The notes: a model not told the origin generated them from the sequence alone. A stretch of 40,383 nt of DNA from Rhodobacteraceae bacterium HLUCCA09 (GCA_001314685.1 LJNT01000207.1:1-40383); one strand, 5' to 3'; numbered from the stretch's first letter, positions 1-11,252 are shown. A program made the numbers and translations.

Positions 1-262
1 CGCTACGGCATCTCCGAGCAGACCGTCTGGAAGTGGCGCAAGCGGGACGGCGTCCACGACCTCAGCCACACGCCGCAACCGGCTCCAGACCACGCTCACG
101 CCGGCCCAGGAGGCGGTGGCGGTGGCGCTGCGCACGACGCTGCTGTTGCCGCTCGACGACCTGCTCGCGGTGGTCCGCGAGTTCCTCAATCCGACCGTCT
201 CGCGCTCCGGGCTCGACCGGTGCCTGTGCCGGCACGGGGTGTCGCGGCTGCAGGACTGTCCC
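1..262 (+). pseudogene. IS481-type transposase remnant (N-terminal part, frameshifted, truncated)
   Basis: The first 75 bases read as a helix-turn-helix start (RYGISEQTVWKWRKRD) like that of IS481/IS3-type transposases. The homologous reading then moves to another frame at about base 76 and continues RLQTTLTPAQEAVAVALRTT and on to a segment ending GVSRLQD. One extra base near 76-79 (cacacgccgcaacc) explains the shift. The catalytic DDE domain that should follow is absent: similarity stops at about base 260 and the gyrB stop codon lies at 277-279. The 5' end is outside the window. This is a dead insertion-sequence fragment lying tail to tail with gyrB. The family name comes from recalled resemblance of the HTH and linker segment, not from a search. 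Confidence 0.72.
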
Positions 263-276
263 AACCCCTACACCTG

Positions 277-2713
<2,437 letters not shown>

Positions 2714-2724
2714 CAACTTGCCGC

Positions 2725-2753
2725 CTTATAGGGGTTTCTGGGGGGCATGTCAC
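2725..2753 (-). promoter_or_regulatory. sigma-70-like promoter of gyrB
   Basis: On the minus strand GTGACA (2753-2748) and TATAAG (2730-2725) are separated by exactly 17 bases, a near-consensus housekeeping promoter. Transcription would start near 2718, leaving a leader of about 20 nt with the ribosome binding site. It sits in the 78-bp gap between the lysE-type gene and gyrB. Confidence 0.7.
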
Positions 2754-2775
2754 GCCACACACCCAAGATATGGTG

Positions 2776-3396
2776 CTATCCGAGCCCGATTGCGACCCCC
2801 ACGCCGATCAGCAGGACGCCCGCGGCGAGGTTGGTGCGCCGCAGCGCCTGCGGAGAGGCCAGCAGGCGGCGGACTCGGCCGAGACACCCCGCGAGCACGA
2901 GATTTCCCGCGAGCGGAACGACCGTCGAGACGGCCACGATGGCGGCGATGTCCGGCCCCGTGACCGATCCGATGTCGAAGAAGCCCGGCAGCACGCCCAT
3001 GTAGAACAGGATCGCCTTGGGGTTGCCCAGGATGACGGCGAGACCCGCGGCAAAGCCCGCCCACATTCCCGGCCGCGTCAGCCGGCTGTCGGGCGCGAGA
3101 GCCCGGTTGGCGTGACGGATCAGACCCGCTCCCATCAGCAGGAAGATCGCGACCGCCACCCAGCGCAGCGCGTCCATGAAGCCGCCGTAGACGGCCGTGA
3201 TCCACGCAAGCCCGAAGATCGCCGCGAGCGGCCAGATCGCGTCGCCCACCACCACGCCGAGCGCGAGCGGCCACGCCGCGTGGAAGCCGCCCGACACGCC
3301 GCGGGCGATCAGCGCCACCCAGACCGGACCGGGCGTGAGAAACAGGATGGCCACCGCGCCCGCGTACAGCGCGAGATCGGCCGGCGAGAGGGACAT
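2776..3396 (-). CDS. LysE family translocator (amino-acid exporter-like)
   Basis: 206-residue inner-membrane protein of the LysE/RhtB family, which exports amino acids or related small molecules by proton antiport. The N-terminal segment ends in the family-typical FLTPGPVWVALIARG. About six hydrophobic helices cover the length, and GNPKAILFYMGVLPGF in the middle is the other recognisable LysE motif. The ATG at 3396 is preceded by a weak GGAGACC. The substrate cannot be told from the sequence. The gene lies between a VOC protein and gyrB on the same strand and may be co-transcribed with recF and the VOC genes. Confidence 0.9.
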   Translation of the reverse strand: MSLSPADLALYAGAVAILFLTPGPVWVALIARGVSGGFHAAWPLALGVVVGDAIWPLAAIFGLAWITAVYGGFMDALRWVAVAIFLLMGAGLIRHANRALAPDSRLTRPGMWAGFAAGLAVILGNPKAILFYMGVLPGFFDIGSVTGPDIAAIVAVSTVVPLAGNLVLAGCLGRVRRLLASPQALRRTNLAAGVLLIGVGVAIGLG

Positions 3397-3469
3397 GGGC
3401 GAGGTCTCCGGCGGCGCAGGCGGGCGCCGCCAGGCTCCCTACGCGCTGCCGCGGGAAATGTCACGAGGC

Positions 3470-3895
3470 TCAGCCGTCGTAGCCCCAGAGCGCGGGCTCG
3501 GCGAACTCGATCGAATTGCCGGCCGGGTCGCGCACGTAGACCGAGCGCGCGCCGTTCGGCCAGGTGAAGTCGGCCTCGATATCCACCCCGGCCTCGGTCA
3601 GCCGCGAGCGCCACCGCGCAAGTTCGTCGGCCGTGGCGGCGAAGCAGGCATGGCCCGGCCCGTGAGCGCCGTGCGGCGGCACCGGCAGGTCGGGGTTGCC
3701 GGGGGGCGCCGAGGTCTCGTGCGGGTTGAACACCAGCAGCACTCCCGGCCCGCATCGGAAGAAGACGTGACGCTCGCCCACCCGCGCGATCCTCTCGAGC
3801 CCCAGAAGCTCGCCGTAGAACGCCTCGGCCGCGTCGAGATCGTCGGCGTACAGCGCGGTTTCCAGCATCCGGCGAAGAGGCGGCGGATCGGCCAT
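3470..3895 (-). CDS. VOC family protein (glyoxalase/bleomycin-resistance fold)
   Basis: About 141 residues with two vicinal-oxygen-chelate repeats: an N-terminal motif around ADDLDAAEAFYGELLGL, then GHACFAATADELARW and the C-terminal VRDPAGNSIEFAEP typical of glyoxalase-like dioxygenase folds. The His and Glu of the second half are plausible metal ligands. The ATG at 3895 is chosen because the protein then begins just before the first beta-alpha unit; a start at 3937 would add 14 residues of no VOC character and overlap the neighbouring gene. The reaction is unknown. It is the second of two adjacent but divergent VOC genes between recF and gyrB. Confidence 0.85.
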   Translation of the reverse strand: MADPPPLRRMLETALYADDLDAAEAFYGELLGLERIARVGERHVFFRCGPGVLLVFNPHETSAPPGNPDLPVPPHGAHGPGHACFAATADELARWRSRLTEAGVDIEADFTWPNGARSVYVRDPAGNSIEFAEPALWGYDG

Positions 3896-3933
3896 GGTGC
3901 AGACTAGCCATGCGCCGGGGGCGCCGACAAGGG

Positions 3934-4356
3934 TCAAGGCAGACTCAGCCGCCCGTCTGCGTCGAGCGGCCAGAACGGGTTGTGCGCCATCTCCCAGACA
4001 TGACCGTCCGGATCGGCCCAGTAGCCCGAATACCCGCCCCAGAAGACCGCCTCGGGCCGCTTCAGCACTGTGGCCCCCGCCGCCTCGACCCGCGCGAAGG
4101 CGGCGTCGACCGCCTCGCGGTCGGCAAAGTTCTGGGCCAGCGTGATCGCCCCGGTTCCCAGCGCCGCTCCGGGCCGCCCCTGATCGGCAGCCAGCGCCGC
4201 GCGCCCGAAGAGGCCGAGCGCCATGCCGCCCATCCGGTAGAAGACGGCACCCTCGGTCTCCTCCGCCGGCGCCCAGCCGAGCGCGGCATAGAACGCCGTC
4301 GACCGCGCAAGGTCGTCCACTCCGAGGGTGATAAGCGTCACGCGCTGGTCGTTCAT
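3934..4356 (-). CDS. VOC family protein (second, coupled to recF)
   Basis: 140 residues. TLGVDDLARSTAFYAALGW at the start and GYWADPDGHVWEMAHNP near the end are hallmarks of the glyoxalase-like VOC family (DUF-type, PhnB-like). The ATG at 4356 overlaps the recF stop as ATGA, and a GGAGGTGGAG ribosome binding site lies inside the end of recF, so translation is probably coupled to recF. Function is unknown; a role in DNA metabolism should not be inferred from position alone. It is only distantly similar to the next VOC protein, so this looks like an old pair rather than a recent duplication. Confidence 0.85.
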   Translation of the reverse strand: MNDQRVTLITLGVDDLARSTAFYAALGWAPAEETEGAVFYRMGGMALGLFGRAALAADQGRPGAALGTGAITLAQNFADREAVDAAFARVEAAGATVLKRPEAVFWGGYSGYWADPDGHVWEMAHNPFWPLDADGRLSLP

Positions 4357-5447
4357 GGCTCCACCTCCACCTCGCTCTCGCCGCCGGCCTCGGTCACCGA
4401 GAGGAATTGCGCGCGCCCTTCGAGCCCCTCGAACAACTCGCGCCCCGTGCCGGTGAGCCATGCCTGCGCACCGAGCGCGCACACCTGGTCGTAGAGCGCG
4501 GCGCGCCGGCCGGCGTCGAGATGGGCCGCGACCTCGTCGAGCAGCAAGAGCGGCGGCGCGCCGAAATCCTGCGCCAGCGCGCGCGCGTTGGCCAGCACCA
4601 GCGAGAGCAGCAGCGCCTTCTGCTCGCCAGTGGAACATTGCGCGGCGGGCACCCCCTTGGCCGCGTAGAGAGCCGCCAGATCGGCCCGGTGCGGCCCCGC
4701 CAGCGTGCGCCCCGCCGCCATGTCGCGCGAGCGGCCCGCCGCAAAGGCCTCGGCCAGCGCGCTCTCCGTCGCGGCCGGATCCGCGCCCTCGGGGCCGGCG
4801 ATCGCCAGATCGGCGGCGGGAAAGGCCGTCGCCGCGCCTTCCTGCGCGGCGGCCACACGGGCCAGCGCCTCGGCCCGGTAAGCCACGATGCGCGCGCCCG
4901 CCTCGGCCATCCGCCCCTCGAGCGCCCCATACCAGGCCGGGTCGCGCACCTCGTCCCTCAAGAGGCGGTTCCGCTCGCGCATCGCCTTCTCGTAGGCCAG
5001 CACCGCGTCGCCGTGGCCCGGCTCGAACGACATCGTCATCCGGTCGAGGAAGCGCCGCCGCCCCTCGGCCGCCTCGGTCCACAGCCGGTCCATCGCCGGC
5101 ACCAGCCAGACGACCCGCGCGAGCCGCCCCAGCGCCACCTGCGGCGCCGCCTTGCCGTCGATGCGCACGTTGCGCGGGCTGCCGGGCTCGGCCGCCGTCT
5201 CCACCTCGTGGGCCTGGCCCAGGCTCTCGATCTCGGCCGTCACGCGCCAGCCGACGCCCGCGGCGCGCCGCCCGATCTCCTCCGACCCGGCCCGGCGCAG
5301 GCCCCGGCCGGGCGAGAGCAGCGACACGGCCTCGAGCAGGTTGGTCTTGCCCGCCCCGTTCGGCCCGTAAATCGCCACCGGCCGCCCGTCGAAGGACAGC
5401 GCAAGCTTGCGGTGCGAGCGGAACTGCGCCAGCGCGAGCGAGGTCAC
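4353..5447 (-). CDS. recF: DNA replication and repair protein RecF
   Basis: SMC-like ATPase of the RecFOR pathway, which loads RecA onto gapped DNA. Walker A is GPNGAGKT (about residues 28-35), the ABC signature is STGEQKALLL (about 272-281), and Walker B with the D-loop is LLLLDEVAAHLD (about 300-311). The GTG at 5447 is preferred, giving 364 residues, the usual family length. An in-frame ATG at 5537 would add 30 residues without RecF character, and those bases hold a hairpin and a dispersed repeat that follow the dnaN stop. No strong ribosome binding site precedes the GTG, so the start is not certain. The 3' end overlaps the next gene as ATGA. Confidence 0.93.
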   Translation of the reverse strand: MTSLALAQFRSHRKLALSFDGRPVAIYGPNGAGKTNLLEAVSLLSPGRGLRRAGSEEIGRRAAGVGWRVTAEIESLGQAHEVETAAEPGSPRNVRIDGKAAPQVALGRLARVVWLVPAMDRLWTEAAEGRRRFLDRMTMSFEPGHGDAVLAYEKAMRERNRLLRDEVRDPAWYGALEGRMAEAGARIVAYRAEALARVAAAQEGAATAFPAADLAIAGPEGADPAATESALAEAFAAGRSRDMAAGRTLAGPHRADLAALYAAKGVPAAQCSTGEQKALLLSLVLANARALAQDFGAPPLLLLDEVAAHLDAGRRAALYDQVCALGAQAWLTGTGRELFEGLEGRAQFLSVTEAGGESEVEVEP

Positions 5448-5507
5448 GGCGAGGCCCGACGGGCCGGGGCAAGATGCGGGCGGTCCGGACACGCGGGCGC
5501 ACCCCCT

Positions 5508-5546
5508 GCTTCTTTCTGTTCCAAATACGCATCTCACCCGCCGGCG
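5508..5546 (-). repeat. dispersed 3'-UTR element, copy A (divergent)
   Basis: On the minus strand, downstream of dnaN, the sequence reads a GC-rich piece, then ATGCGTATTTGGAACAG and AAAGAAG. It is a diverged copy of the element at 33178-33213 and 37089-37124. It directly follows a hairpin (5539-5559). Confidence 0.55.
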
Positions 5547-5559
5547 CCCCGCGCCGGCG
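5539..5559 (-). terminator. GC hairpin just after dnaN
   Basis: CGCCGGCGC and its exact complement flank a three-base loop, a perfect 9-bp stem starting five bases past the dnaN stop. There is no U-run, so it may stabilise or pause the transcript rather than terminate it. Confidence 0.5.
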
Positions 5560-5563
5560 CCGA

Positions 5564-6682
5564 TCAGACGCGCATCGGCATCACCACGTAGAGCGCCGAG
5601 GTGTCGGTGCCTTCGCGCATCAAGGTGGGGTCGCCCGACGAGTTGAACAGGAACACGGCGTTCTCGCGGTCCACCTGGCTCGCGATCTCGAGCAGGTACT
5701 TGGCGTTGAAGCCGATCTCGAGCTTCTCGTCGCCATAGGCCACGGCCAGTTCCTCTTCCGCCGCGCCAGCGTCGGGGGCGTTGACCGAGAGCACCAGACG
5801 GTCCTCTTCGAGCGACAGCTTCACTGCGCGCGAGCGCTCCGACGAGACCGTCGCCACCCGGTCCACCGCCCTGGCGAACTCGCTGGCGTCGACTTCCATC
5901 CGGCGCGGATTGTTCATCGGGATGACGCGCGTGTAGTCGGGGAAGGTGCCGTCGATCACCTTCGAGGTGAGGGTGATCTCGGGTGTGGCGAAGCGCACCT
6001 TGGTCTCCGAGACCGATACCGCGATCTGCGCCTCGTCATCCTCCAGGAGCTTGCGCAGCTCGCCCACCGTCTTGCGCGGCACGATCACGCCCGGCATCCC
6101 CTCGGCGCCATCGGGCAGGGGCGCGTCGACACGGGCCAGCCGGTGCCCGTCGGTCGCCACACAGCGCAGCACCGGGCCCTCCTCGCCCTCGGAGACGTGC
6201 ATGTAGACGCCGTTGAGATAATAGCGCGTCTCCTCGGTCGAGATGGCGAATTTCGTCTTGTCGAACAGGCGGCGCAGCACCTTGGCCTCGGCCGAGAAGT
6301 TGGCGGCGTAGTCCGTTGCCGCCATAACCGGAAAATCCTCCCTGGGCAGCGTGGCGAGCGTGAAATGGGCGCGGCCCGCCTCGACCTCGAGCCGGCCCGA
6401 GGCGCCGTCGTCGGTCAGCTTCACCAGCGCGCCGTCGGGCAGCTTTCGCACGATGTCGTGGAAGGTGACGGCGTTGACCGTGGTGGCGCCGGCCCGCTCG
6501 ACCTGCGCGCCCGTGCGATCGACCACCTCGATGTCGAGATCGGTGGCGCGGAAGCTGACATGCTCGCCCTCGGCCTCGATGAGCACGTTGGCCAGGATCG
6601 GGATGGTATTGCGCCGCTCCACGACCGATTGCGCCTGGGCAAGGGCCCGGAGCAGGGTGCCGCGTTCGATGCTCATCTTCAT
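5564..6682 (-). CDS. dnaN: DNA polymerase III subunit beta (sliding clamp)
   Basis: 372 residues, the standard length of the beta clamp, which forms a ring dimer around DNA and tethers Pol III. The three repeated clamp domains are recognisable, with N-terminal ERGTLLRALAQAQSVVERR and NTIPILANVLIEA, middle-domain TRYYLNGVYMHV and ATDGHRLA, and C-terminal YLLEIASQV and the conserved end LYVVMPMRV. The ATG at 6682 (MKMSIERG) lies behind GGGGAGCGG. A second ATG two codons later is possible. It follows dnaA on the same strand after a 160-bp gap and precedes recF, the classic order. Confidence 0.97.
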   Translation of the reverse strand: MKMSIERGTLLRALAQAQSVVERRNTIPILANVLIEAEGEHVSFRATDLDIEVVDRTGAQVERAGATTVNAVTFHDIVRKLPDGALVKLTDDGASGRLEVEAGRAHFTLATLPREDFPVMAATDYAANFSAEAKVLRRLFDKTKFAISTEETRYYLNGVYMHVSEGEEGPVLRCVATDGHRLARVDAPLPDGAEGMPGVIVPRKTVGELRKLLEDDEAQIAVSVSETKVRFATPEITLTSKVIDGTFPDYTRVIPMNNPRRMEVDASEFARAVDRVATVSSERSRAVKLSLEEDRLVLSVNAPDAGAAEEELAVAYGDEKLEIGFNAKYLLEIASQVDRENAVFLFNSSGDPTLMREGTDTSALYVVMPMRV

Positions 6683-6842
6683 GTGGGCCGCTCCCCATTC
6701 GACCGTCCCCGCGGCCGGCGTCGTCTGGCAGCCCGGCGGGACACGCGGCCCGGCCGGGACCGGCACGTTAGCCGAAATGGGGACGGGCACAAGTGCCGCG
6801 CCGCAACACCGCCGGCCCCCGCGCCAACCCGGCCGGGCCGGC

Positions 6843-8279
6843 TCAGGATTCGAGCATCTGGCGCAACAGTTCGAGGTCTTCGGCGATCTGCGTATCCTTG
6901 GCCTTGAGCTCTTCGACGCGCTTGACCGCGTGCATGACCGTGGTGTGGTCACGGCCGCCGAAGCGGCGTCCGATCTCGGGCAGCGAGCGCGAGGTAAGCG
7001 TCTTGGCGAGATACATCGCCATCTGCCGGGGCCGGGCGATGGTGCGGTGGCGCTTCGGCCCGACCATGTCGGACATCCGCATGTGGTAATGCTCGGCCAC
7101 CGTGCGCTGGATCTCCTCGATCGACACCTTCCGATCCGACGCGCGCAGGATGTCCGACAGGCATTCCTGCGTCATCTCGAGCGTGACCTCCTTGCCCACG
7201 AAGGAGCCGAAGGCGAACAGCTTGATCAGCGCCCCCTCGAGCACGCGGACATTGGTCGTGATCCGGTGGGCGAGGAACTCGAGCACCGCGTCGCGGATCA
7301 CCACGCCGGCGTAGCCCTCGGCGTACTGGTCGCGCTTCTGCTGGAGGATGCCGAGGCGCAGCTCGTAGTCCGTGGGGTGCAGATCGACGACGAGGCCCGA
7401 CTGGAGGCGCGAGGCGATCCGGTTCTCGAGCTTCTTGATCTCGACCGGCGCGCGGTCGGCCGAGATCACGATCTGCTTGTGCTGGTCGACCAGCGCATTG
7501 AACGTGTGAAAAAACTCTTCCTGCGTGCCGTCCTTGCCGGCGATGAACTGCACGTCGTCGACCATCAGCACGTCGACGGCGCGGAACAGCTCCTTGAACT
7601 CGATCATCTCGCGCTCGCGCAAGGCCTGCACGAACCGGTACATGAACTGCTCGGCAGAGAGGTAGAGCACCCGCAGGTCGGGCCGCGCCTCGCGCAGCTG
7701 CCACGCGATGGCGTGCATCAGGTGCGTCTTGCCGAGGCCCACGCCGCCGTAGAGGAACAGCGGGTTGAACGTGACGGTCGCACCCTCGGCCACCCGGCGG
7801 GCGGCGGCGTGGGCGAGCTGGTTGGGCTTGCCCACGACGAAGGTGTCGAAGGTGTAGCGCGGGTCCAGCGGGCCGCCGGGCAGGTCGGCTCGGGCGGCGC
7901 GCGCCTCGGCCGGCGCGGCCCTCGCGGCGCCGTCGGGGGCCCTGCCGGCGAGGGGCGCCCCATCTGCCTGTGCCGCGGTCTCCGGCCAGCCCCGCGTCGG
8001 CATGCCGTTCTCCGGAACCAGAGCGGGCCGGCCGGGCGCCGGGCCGACGCTCAGCTCGATGCGCTCGACGGCCGCGCCAGTGCGGGCGATGTGGTGACGG
8101 ATCTGGTCGGCGTAGTTACGCGCCACCCAGGAGCGGATGAAGGTAGTCGGCGCCCGGAAGCGGGCCACCCCGTCCTCGAGCGTGTCGAATTCCAGCGGCT
8201 CTATCCAGGCCGTGAAGTTGGTCTGCCCGATGGTCTTCGCCAGATCCTCGCATACGCGCCCCCAGGTTTCATTCGTCAT
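6843..8279 (-). CDS. dnaA: Chromosomal replication initiator protein DnaA
   Basis: 478 residues. Domain I (1-80) has the WGRVCEDLAKTIGQTNFTAW start. A variable Ala/Pro/Arg-rich linker covers about 81-135. The AAA+ domain has Walker A GGVGLGKT (178-185) and Walker B LMVDDVQF (238-245). The C-terminal DNA-binding domain ends with the DnaA-box-reading motif DHTTVMHA (444-451). The ATG at 8279 (MTNETWG) is chosen because domain I begins there; the frame stays open upstream without homology. The linker is longer and more Ala-rich than in enterobacteria, as is usual in this family. The 557-bp region upstream should contain its promoter. Confidence 0.97.
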   Translation of the reverse strand: MTNETWGRVCEDLAKTIGQTNFTAWIEPLEFDTLEDGVARFRAPTTFIRSWVARNYADQIRHHIARTGAAVERIELSVGPAPGRPALVPENGMPTRGWPETAAQADGAPLAGRAPDGAARAAPAEARAARADLPGGPLDPRYTFDTFVVGKPNQLAHAAARRVAEGATVTFNPLFLYGGVGLGKTHLMHAIAWQLREARPDLRVLYLSAEQFMYRFVQALREREMIEFKELFRAVDVLMVDDVQFIAGKDGTQEEFFHTFNALVDQHKQIVISADRAPVEIKKLENRIASRLQSGLVVDLHPTDYELRLGILQQKRDQYAEGYAGVVIRDAVLEFLAHRITTNVRVLEGALIKLFAFGSFVGKEVTLEMTQECLSDILRASDRKVSIEEIQRTVAEHYHMRMSDMVGPKRHRTIARPRQMAMYLAKTLTSRSLPEIGRRFGGRDHTTVMHAVKRVEELKAKDTQIAEDLELLRQMLES

Positions 8280-8741
8280 CGCAGCCGGCTCGCCCCCAAT
8301 TTCTTTGCTCTGATCGGACCCCCGCGCCGCAGCGGCCCGGGACCGTTTATGTGCCGTCTTGGACACGTCACGACGCAAGGGGACGTTCGCCGGCGAACAT
8401 GTCGCCAGCGTGCAGGACGGATGCCGGCGGTCGAACCCCGACTCCCGCATTCCATTTACTCGGGTGCATCGTGCCCTGAACCCCGTGCAGGACACCGATG
8501 CTCCGCCCCCGAAACGGGGCACGCTGTAATCGATCAAGGCCGCGCAGCTCCCCCAACAGAGCCGTATCTCGCTGCCTGACCGACCCTGTCCCCCCGGACA
8601 TAACGAGTCGCCTCGGGAAGCTAGCAAGGCCGTGAGAGACCGCGCAACTTATCTTCTCAGTTGACTTCAAGGTTTCGCAGACGAATCCGCCCAAGAGCTT
8701 GCAACGTCAACGAAACAAGGGGGCACGGCACCTCGCACGAC
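8280..8741. other. Long dnaA upstream region (putative regulatory, no gene)
   Basis: About 460 bp between the dnaA start and the rpsT terminator with no convincing gene. It holds a perfect 14-bp palindrome GTTCGCCGGCGAAC at 8385-8398 and a spaced direct repeat CGTGCAGGAC followed by GATGC (8410 and 8484, 74 bp apart). No TTATCCACA-type DnaA box cluster was found. A weak promoter candidate on the minus strand is TTGCTA, 17 bases, GTTATG near 8605-8633. Regulation of dnaA is the likely role. Confidence 0.5.
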
Positions 8742-8769
8742 AAAGGGCGCGCCCTCTGGCGCGCCCTTT
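8742..8769 (-). terminator. rho-independent-type terminator of rpsT
   Basis: AAAGGGCGCGCC and GGCGCGCCCTTT form a perfect 12-bp stem with a four-base loop, 67 bp past the rpsT stop. The T tract is short (TTT). It separates rpsT from the dnaA control region. Confidence 0.8.
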
Positions 8770-8836
8770 CGATCGGGTCGATCTGCGAGGCTGCGTGGCG
8801 CGGGCGCCTCAGATCCGGAGCCTCGGATTCGGGCCC

Positions 8837-9103
8837 TCAGCCGCCCAGCGCCTTCACCCGCAACGACAGCCGCGACATCTTCCGCGCTGCGGTGTTCTTG
8901 TGGACGACCCCCTTGGTCACGCCGCGCATCAGCTCGGGCTGGGCGGCACGAAGCGCGGCCTTGGCGGCCTCGGGATCGCCGGAGGCGATCGCCTCCTCGA
9001 CCTTGCGCAGGAAGGTGCGGATGCGCGAGCGGCGCGCCTTGTTGACGGCATAGCGGCGCTCGTTCTGGCGGGCGCGCTTCTTGGACTGGGGCGTGTTGGC
9101 CAT
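8837..9103 (-). CDS. rpsT: 30S ribosomal protein S20
   Basis: 88 residues, very basic, with the S20 signature [17 protein letters not shown] at the N-terminus and a helical body ([11 protein letters not shown] ... [16 protein letters not shown]). It is a primary 16S rRNA-binding protein of the small subunit. The position directly upstream of dnaA is common in Rhodobacteraceae. A strong hairpin terminator follows the gene. Confidence 0.97.
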   Translation of the reverse strand: MANTPQSKKRARQNERRYAVNKARRSRIRTFLRKVEEAIASGDPEAAKAALRAAQPELMRGVTKGVVHKNTAARKMSRLSLRVKALGG

Positions 9104-9325
9104 GGGATCTCTCTTGTCTGGTCTTCACGATACTGAACTCGCGCGGGAAGACCCGACCCCGGGTTCGATACCGGGCGAATCCGGCCAGGCGGGCCTCACG
9201 CGCATGTCTGGCGGGCCGCATAGGCCAATTCGAGGGCGAAGGGAAGCCCCCCTACGAAACGCCCCCGCGAGACGCCCCCGGATATACCCCCGGAGGACCC
9301 CCCCGGTGCCTCCTGCCCCCTGCCC

Positions 9326-10102
9326 TCACTTGTCGCGGAACTGGGCCTCGCGCTTTTCGAGGAAGGCGCCCATGCCCTCCTTCTGGTCCTCGGTGGCGAA
9401 GAGCGCATGAAACAGCCGCCGCTCGAACAGCAGGCCCTCGCGCAGCGGCGTCTCGTAGGCGCGGTTGACCGATTCCTTCACCGCCATCGCCGTCAGGTGC
9501 GACTTCTCGGCGATCTTGCCGGCGGCATCCATCGCCTCGTCCATCAGCTTCTTCGATGGCACCACGCGGGAAACGAGGCCGCATTGCTCGGCTTCCTCGG
9601 CATCCATGAAGCGGCCCGTCAGGTGCATGTCCATGCTCTTGGACTTGCCGACGAGGCGGGTCAGCCGCTGGGTGCCGCCCATGCCGGCCACGACGCCTAG
9701 GTTGATCTCGGGCTGGCCGAACTTGGCGGTGTCGGCGGCGATGATGAAGTCGCACATCATGGCAAGCTCGCAGCCGCCGCCGAGCGCGTAGCCCGCCACC
9801 GCGGCGATGATCGGCTTGCGGATCGCGAGGATGCGCTCGGCCTCGGTGCCGAACAGGTCACGGCCGAAGACGTCGACGAACGATTTGCCGGCCATCTCGG
9901 AGATGTCGGCGCCGGCGGCGAAGGCCTTGTCGGAGCCGGTGAGCACGATGCAGCGCACCTTCTCGTTCGCGTCGGCCTCGCGGAGCGCCTCGCCGAGTTC
10001 GCGCAGAAGCTGGCTGTTGAGGGCGTTCAGAGCCTCGGGGCGATTGAGCTTGATCAGGCAGATATGGTCGCTGACCTCGACGATGAGCGTCTCGTAAGCC
10101 AT
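9326..10102 (-). CDS. Enoyl-CoA hydratase (crotonase family)
   Basis: 258 residues, the normal length for a single-domain crotonase, which hydrates trans-2-enoyl-CoA in beta-oxidation. The oxyanion-hole segment is [11 protein letters not shown] (60-70) and [15 protein letters not shown] (104-118). The two catalytic glutamates are Glu112 (GGGCEL) and Glu132 (FGQPEINLG), spaced 20 residues as in the rat mitochondrial enzyme. This supports hydratase rather than isomerase activity, although the chain-length preference cannot be read. It stands alone between rpsT and mutM on the minus strand. Confidence 0.92.
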   Translation of the reverse strand: MAYETLIVEVSDHICLIKLNRPEALNALNSQLLRELGEALREADANEKVRCIVLTGSDKAFAAGADISEMAGKSFVDVFGRDLFGTEAERILAIRKPIIAAVAGYALGGGCELAMMCDFIIAADTAKFGQPEINLGVVAGMGGTQRLTRLVGKSKSMDMHLTGRFMDAEEAEQCGLVSRVVPSKKLMDEAMDAAGKIAEKSHLTAMAVKESVNRAYETPLREGLLFERRLFHALFATEDQKEGMGAFLEKREAQFRDK

Positions 10103-10165
10103 GGCGTCGCGCCTTTCGCTGGTTTCGCCCGGGCGAGGCTTAGCAGCCCCGACCGCGGGTTCAAG

Positions 10166-11017
10166 CTATCTCTGGCAAACCGGGCAGTAGAACGACGACC
10201 GCCCCGATTGCACGACGCGGCGCACCGTTCCCACGCAGCCCGGCGTGCGGCACGGCTGGTCCTGGCGGCCGTAGACGCGGAAGACGTGCTGGAAATAGCC
10301 GAGTTCGCCGTCGGCCTGGCGGTAGTCGCGCAAGGACGATCCGCCGGCCTCGATCGCCTCGGTCAGCACCGCTCGGATCGCCGGCACGAGGCTTGCCGCA
10401 CGCGCGGCCGAGAGGCGTCGGGCCTTGCGCACCGGCGAGATTCCGGTGCGGTGCAGCACCTCGCAGACATAGATGTTGCCGAGCCCCGCCACCAGCCGCT
10501 GGTCGAGCAGCGCCGCCTTGATCGGGGTGTTGCGCCCCCTGAGGCGGCCGAAGAGGTAGGGCTCGTCGAAGGCGTTGCCGAGCGGCTCGGGGCCGAGGCC
10601 CGCGAGCAGGCGATGCCCCTCCTCCGTGCCGGTCGCCATCAGGTCCCACATGCCGAAGCGGCGGGGATCGTTGTAGGTGACGCGCGCGCCGCCGTCGATG
10701 TCGAGCACGATGTGGTCGTGCGCCTGCGGCGCGGCATGCTCGTGCAGAAATGCGCCGAGCTGGACGCCCGAGATCAGCACGCGCCCCGACATGCCGAGAT
10801 GGATGAGCAGCGTCTCGCCGGTGTCGAGATCGACGAGGATGTATTTCGACCGCCGCCGCAGCCGCTCCACCCGTGCGCCGGTCAGCCGCTCGGCCATGCG
10901 CTCGGGCAGCGGCCAGCGCAGATCGGGCCGGCGCACCCGCGCCGCCTCGATCCTGCGCCCCGTCAGAACGGGCTCGAGCCCGCGGCGGACCGTCTCGACC
11001 TCGGGTAGTTCCGGCAT
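10166..11017 (-). CDS. mutM: Formamidopyrimidine-DNA glycosylase (Fpg)
   Basis: Base-excision repair enzyme that removes 8-oxoguanine and formamidopyrimidines and nicks the abasic site. 283 residues. The N-terminal [14 protein letters not shown] supplies the nucleophilic Pro2 and Glu3. Lys58 (RRRSKYILV) matches the conserved catalytic-site lysine, and [11 protein letters not shown] is the helix-two-turn-helix. The C-terminal zinc finger has Cys256, Cys261, Cys278 and Cys281. The ATG at 11017 is fixed because Pro2 must be residue 2. The gene is divergent from ubiE. Confidence 0.97.
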   Translation of the reverse strand: MPELPEVETVRRGLEPVLTGRRIEAARVRRPDLRWPLPERMAERLTGARVERLRRRSKYILVDLDTGETLLIHLGMSGRVLISGVQLGAFLHEHAAPQAHDHIVLDIDGGARVTYNDPRRFGMWDLMATGTEEGHRLLAGLGPEPLGNAFDEPYLFGRLRGRNTPIKAALLDQRLVAGLGNIYVCEVLHRTGISPVRKARRLSAARAASLVPAIRAVLTEAIEAGGSSLRDYRQADGELGYFQHVFRVYGRQDQPCRTPGCVGTVRRVVQSGRSSFYCPVCQR

Positions 11018-11225
11018 TCGGCCCCTGCCTGCCCCTCGTTCCTGTGCCGCTCTCGCCGCAAGCGCCGCCTCCGGCCCGGCGCGGCCCGTGAGGTATCTCA
11101 GAACTTGCGCGCGCCTCCCATCCCGAAAGCGCAGGCGCACGGCTCGACGCGATGTCGAGGGTCACACCGAAGCAGGCAGGTCCGTCGTTTCCGCCTTCGC
11201 CTGCCGCCTGCGGCCTCGGATGCGT

Positions 11226-11252
11226 TTGTCACTCCCCGAGCGGGGCTATATG
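11226..11252 (+). promoter_or_regulatory. putative promoter of ubiE-ubiB
   Basis: TTGTCA (11226-11231) and TATATG (11247-11252) with a 15-base spacer lie 29 bp before the ubiE start. The spacing is short for sigma-70, so confidence is moderate. Confidence 0.45.

Noticed and set aside
5448..5537. N-terminal extension of RecF from the ATG at 5537
   Set aside because: The 30 added residues do not resemble RecF, and the bases coincide with the hairpin and dispersed repeat after dnaN. The GTG at 5447 gives the usual protein length.
8368..8694. Minus-strand open frame of 108 codons in the dnaA upstream region
   Set aside because: No family resemblance, Gly/Arg-rich, and it overlaps the presumed dnaA control region.
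8280..8836. Replication origin (oriC) next to dnaA
   Set aside because: No cluster of TTATCCACA-like boxes or AT-rich unwinding region was seen. A GC-skew calculation would be needed; proximity to dnaA alone is not enough in alphaproteobacteria.
9158..9175. tRNA T-arm-like sequence (CCCGG-GTTCGATA-CCGGG)
   Set aside because: The loop has eight bases and there is no matching acceptor, D or anticodon arm around it.
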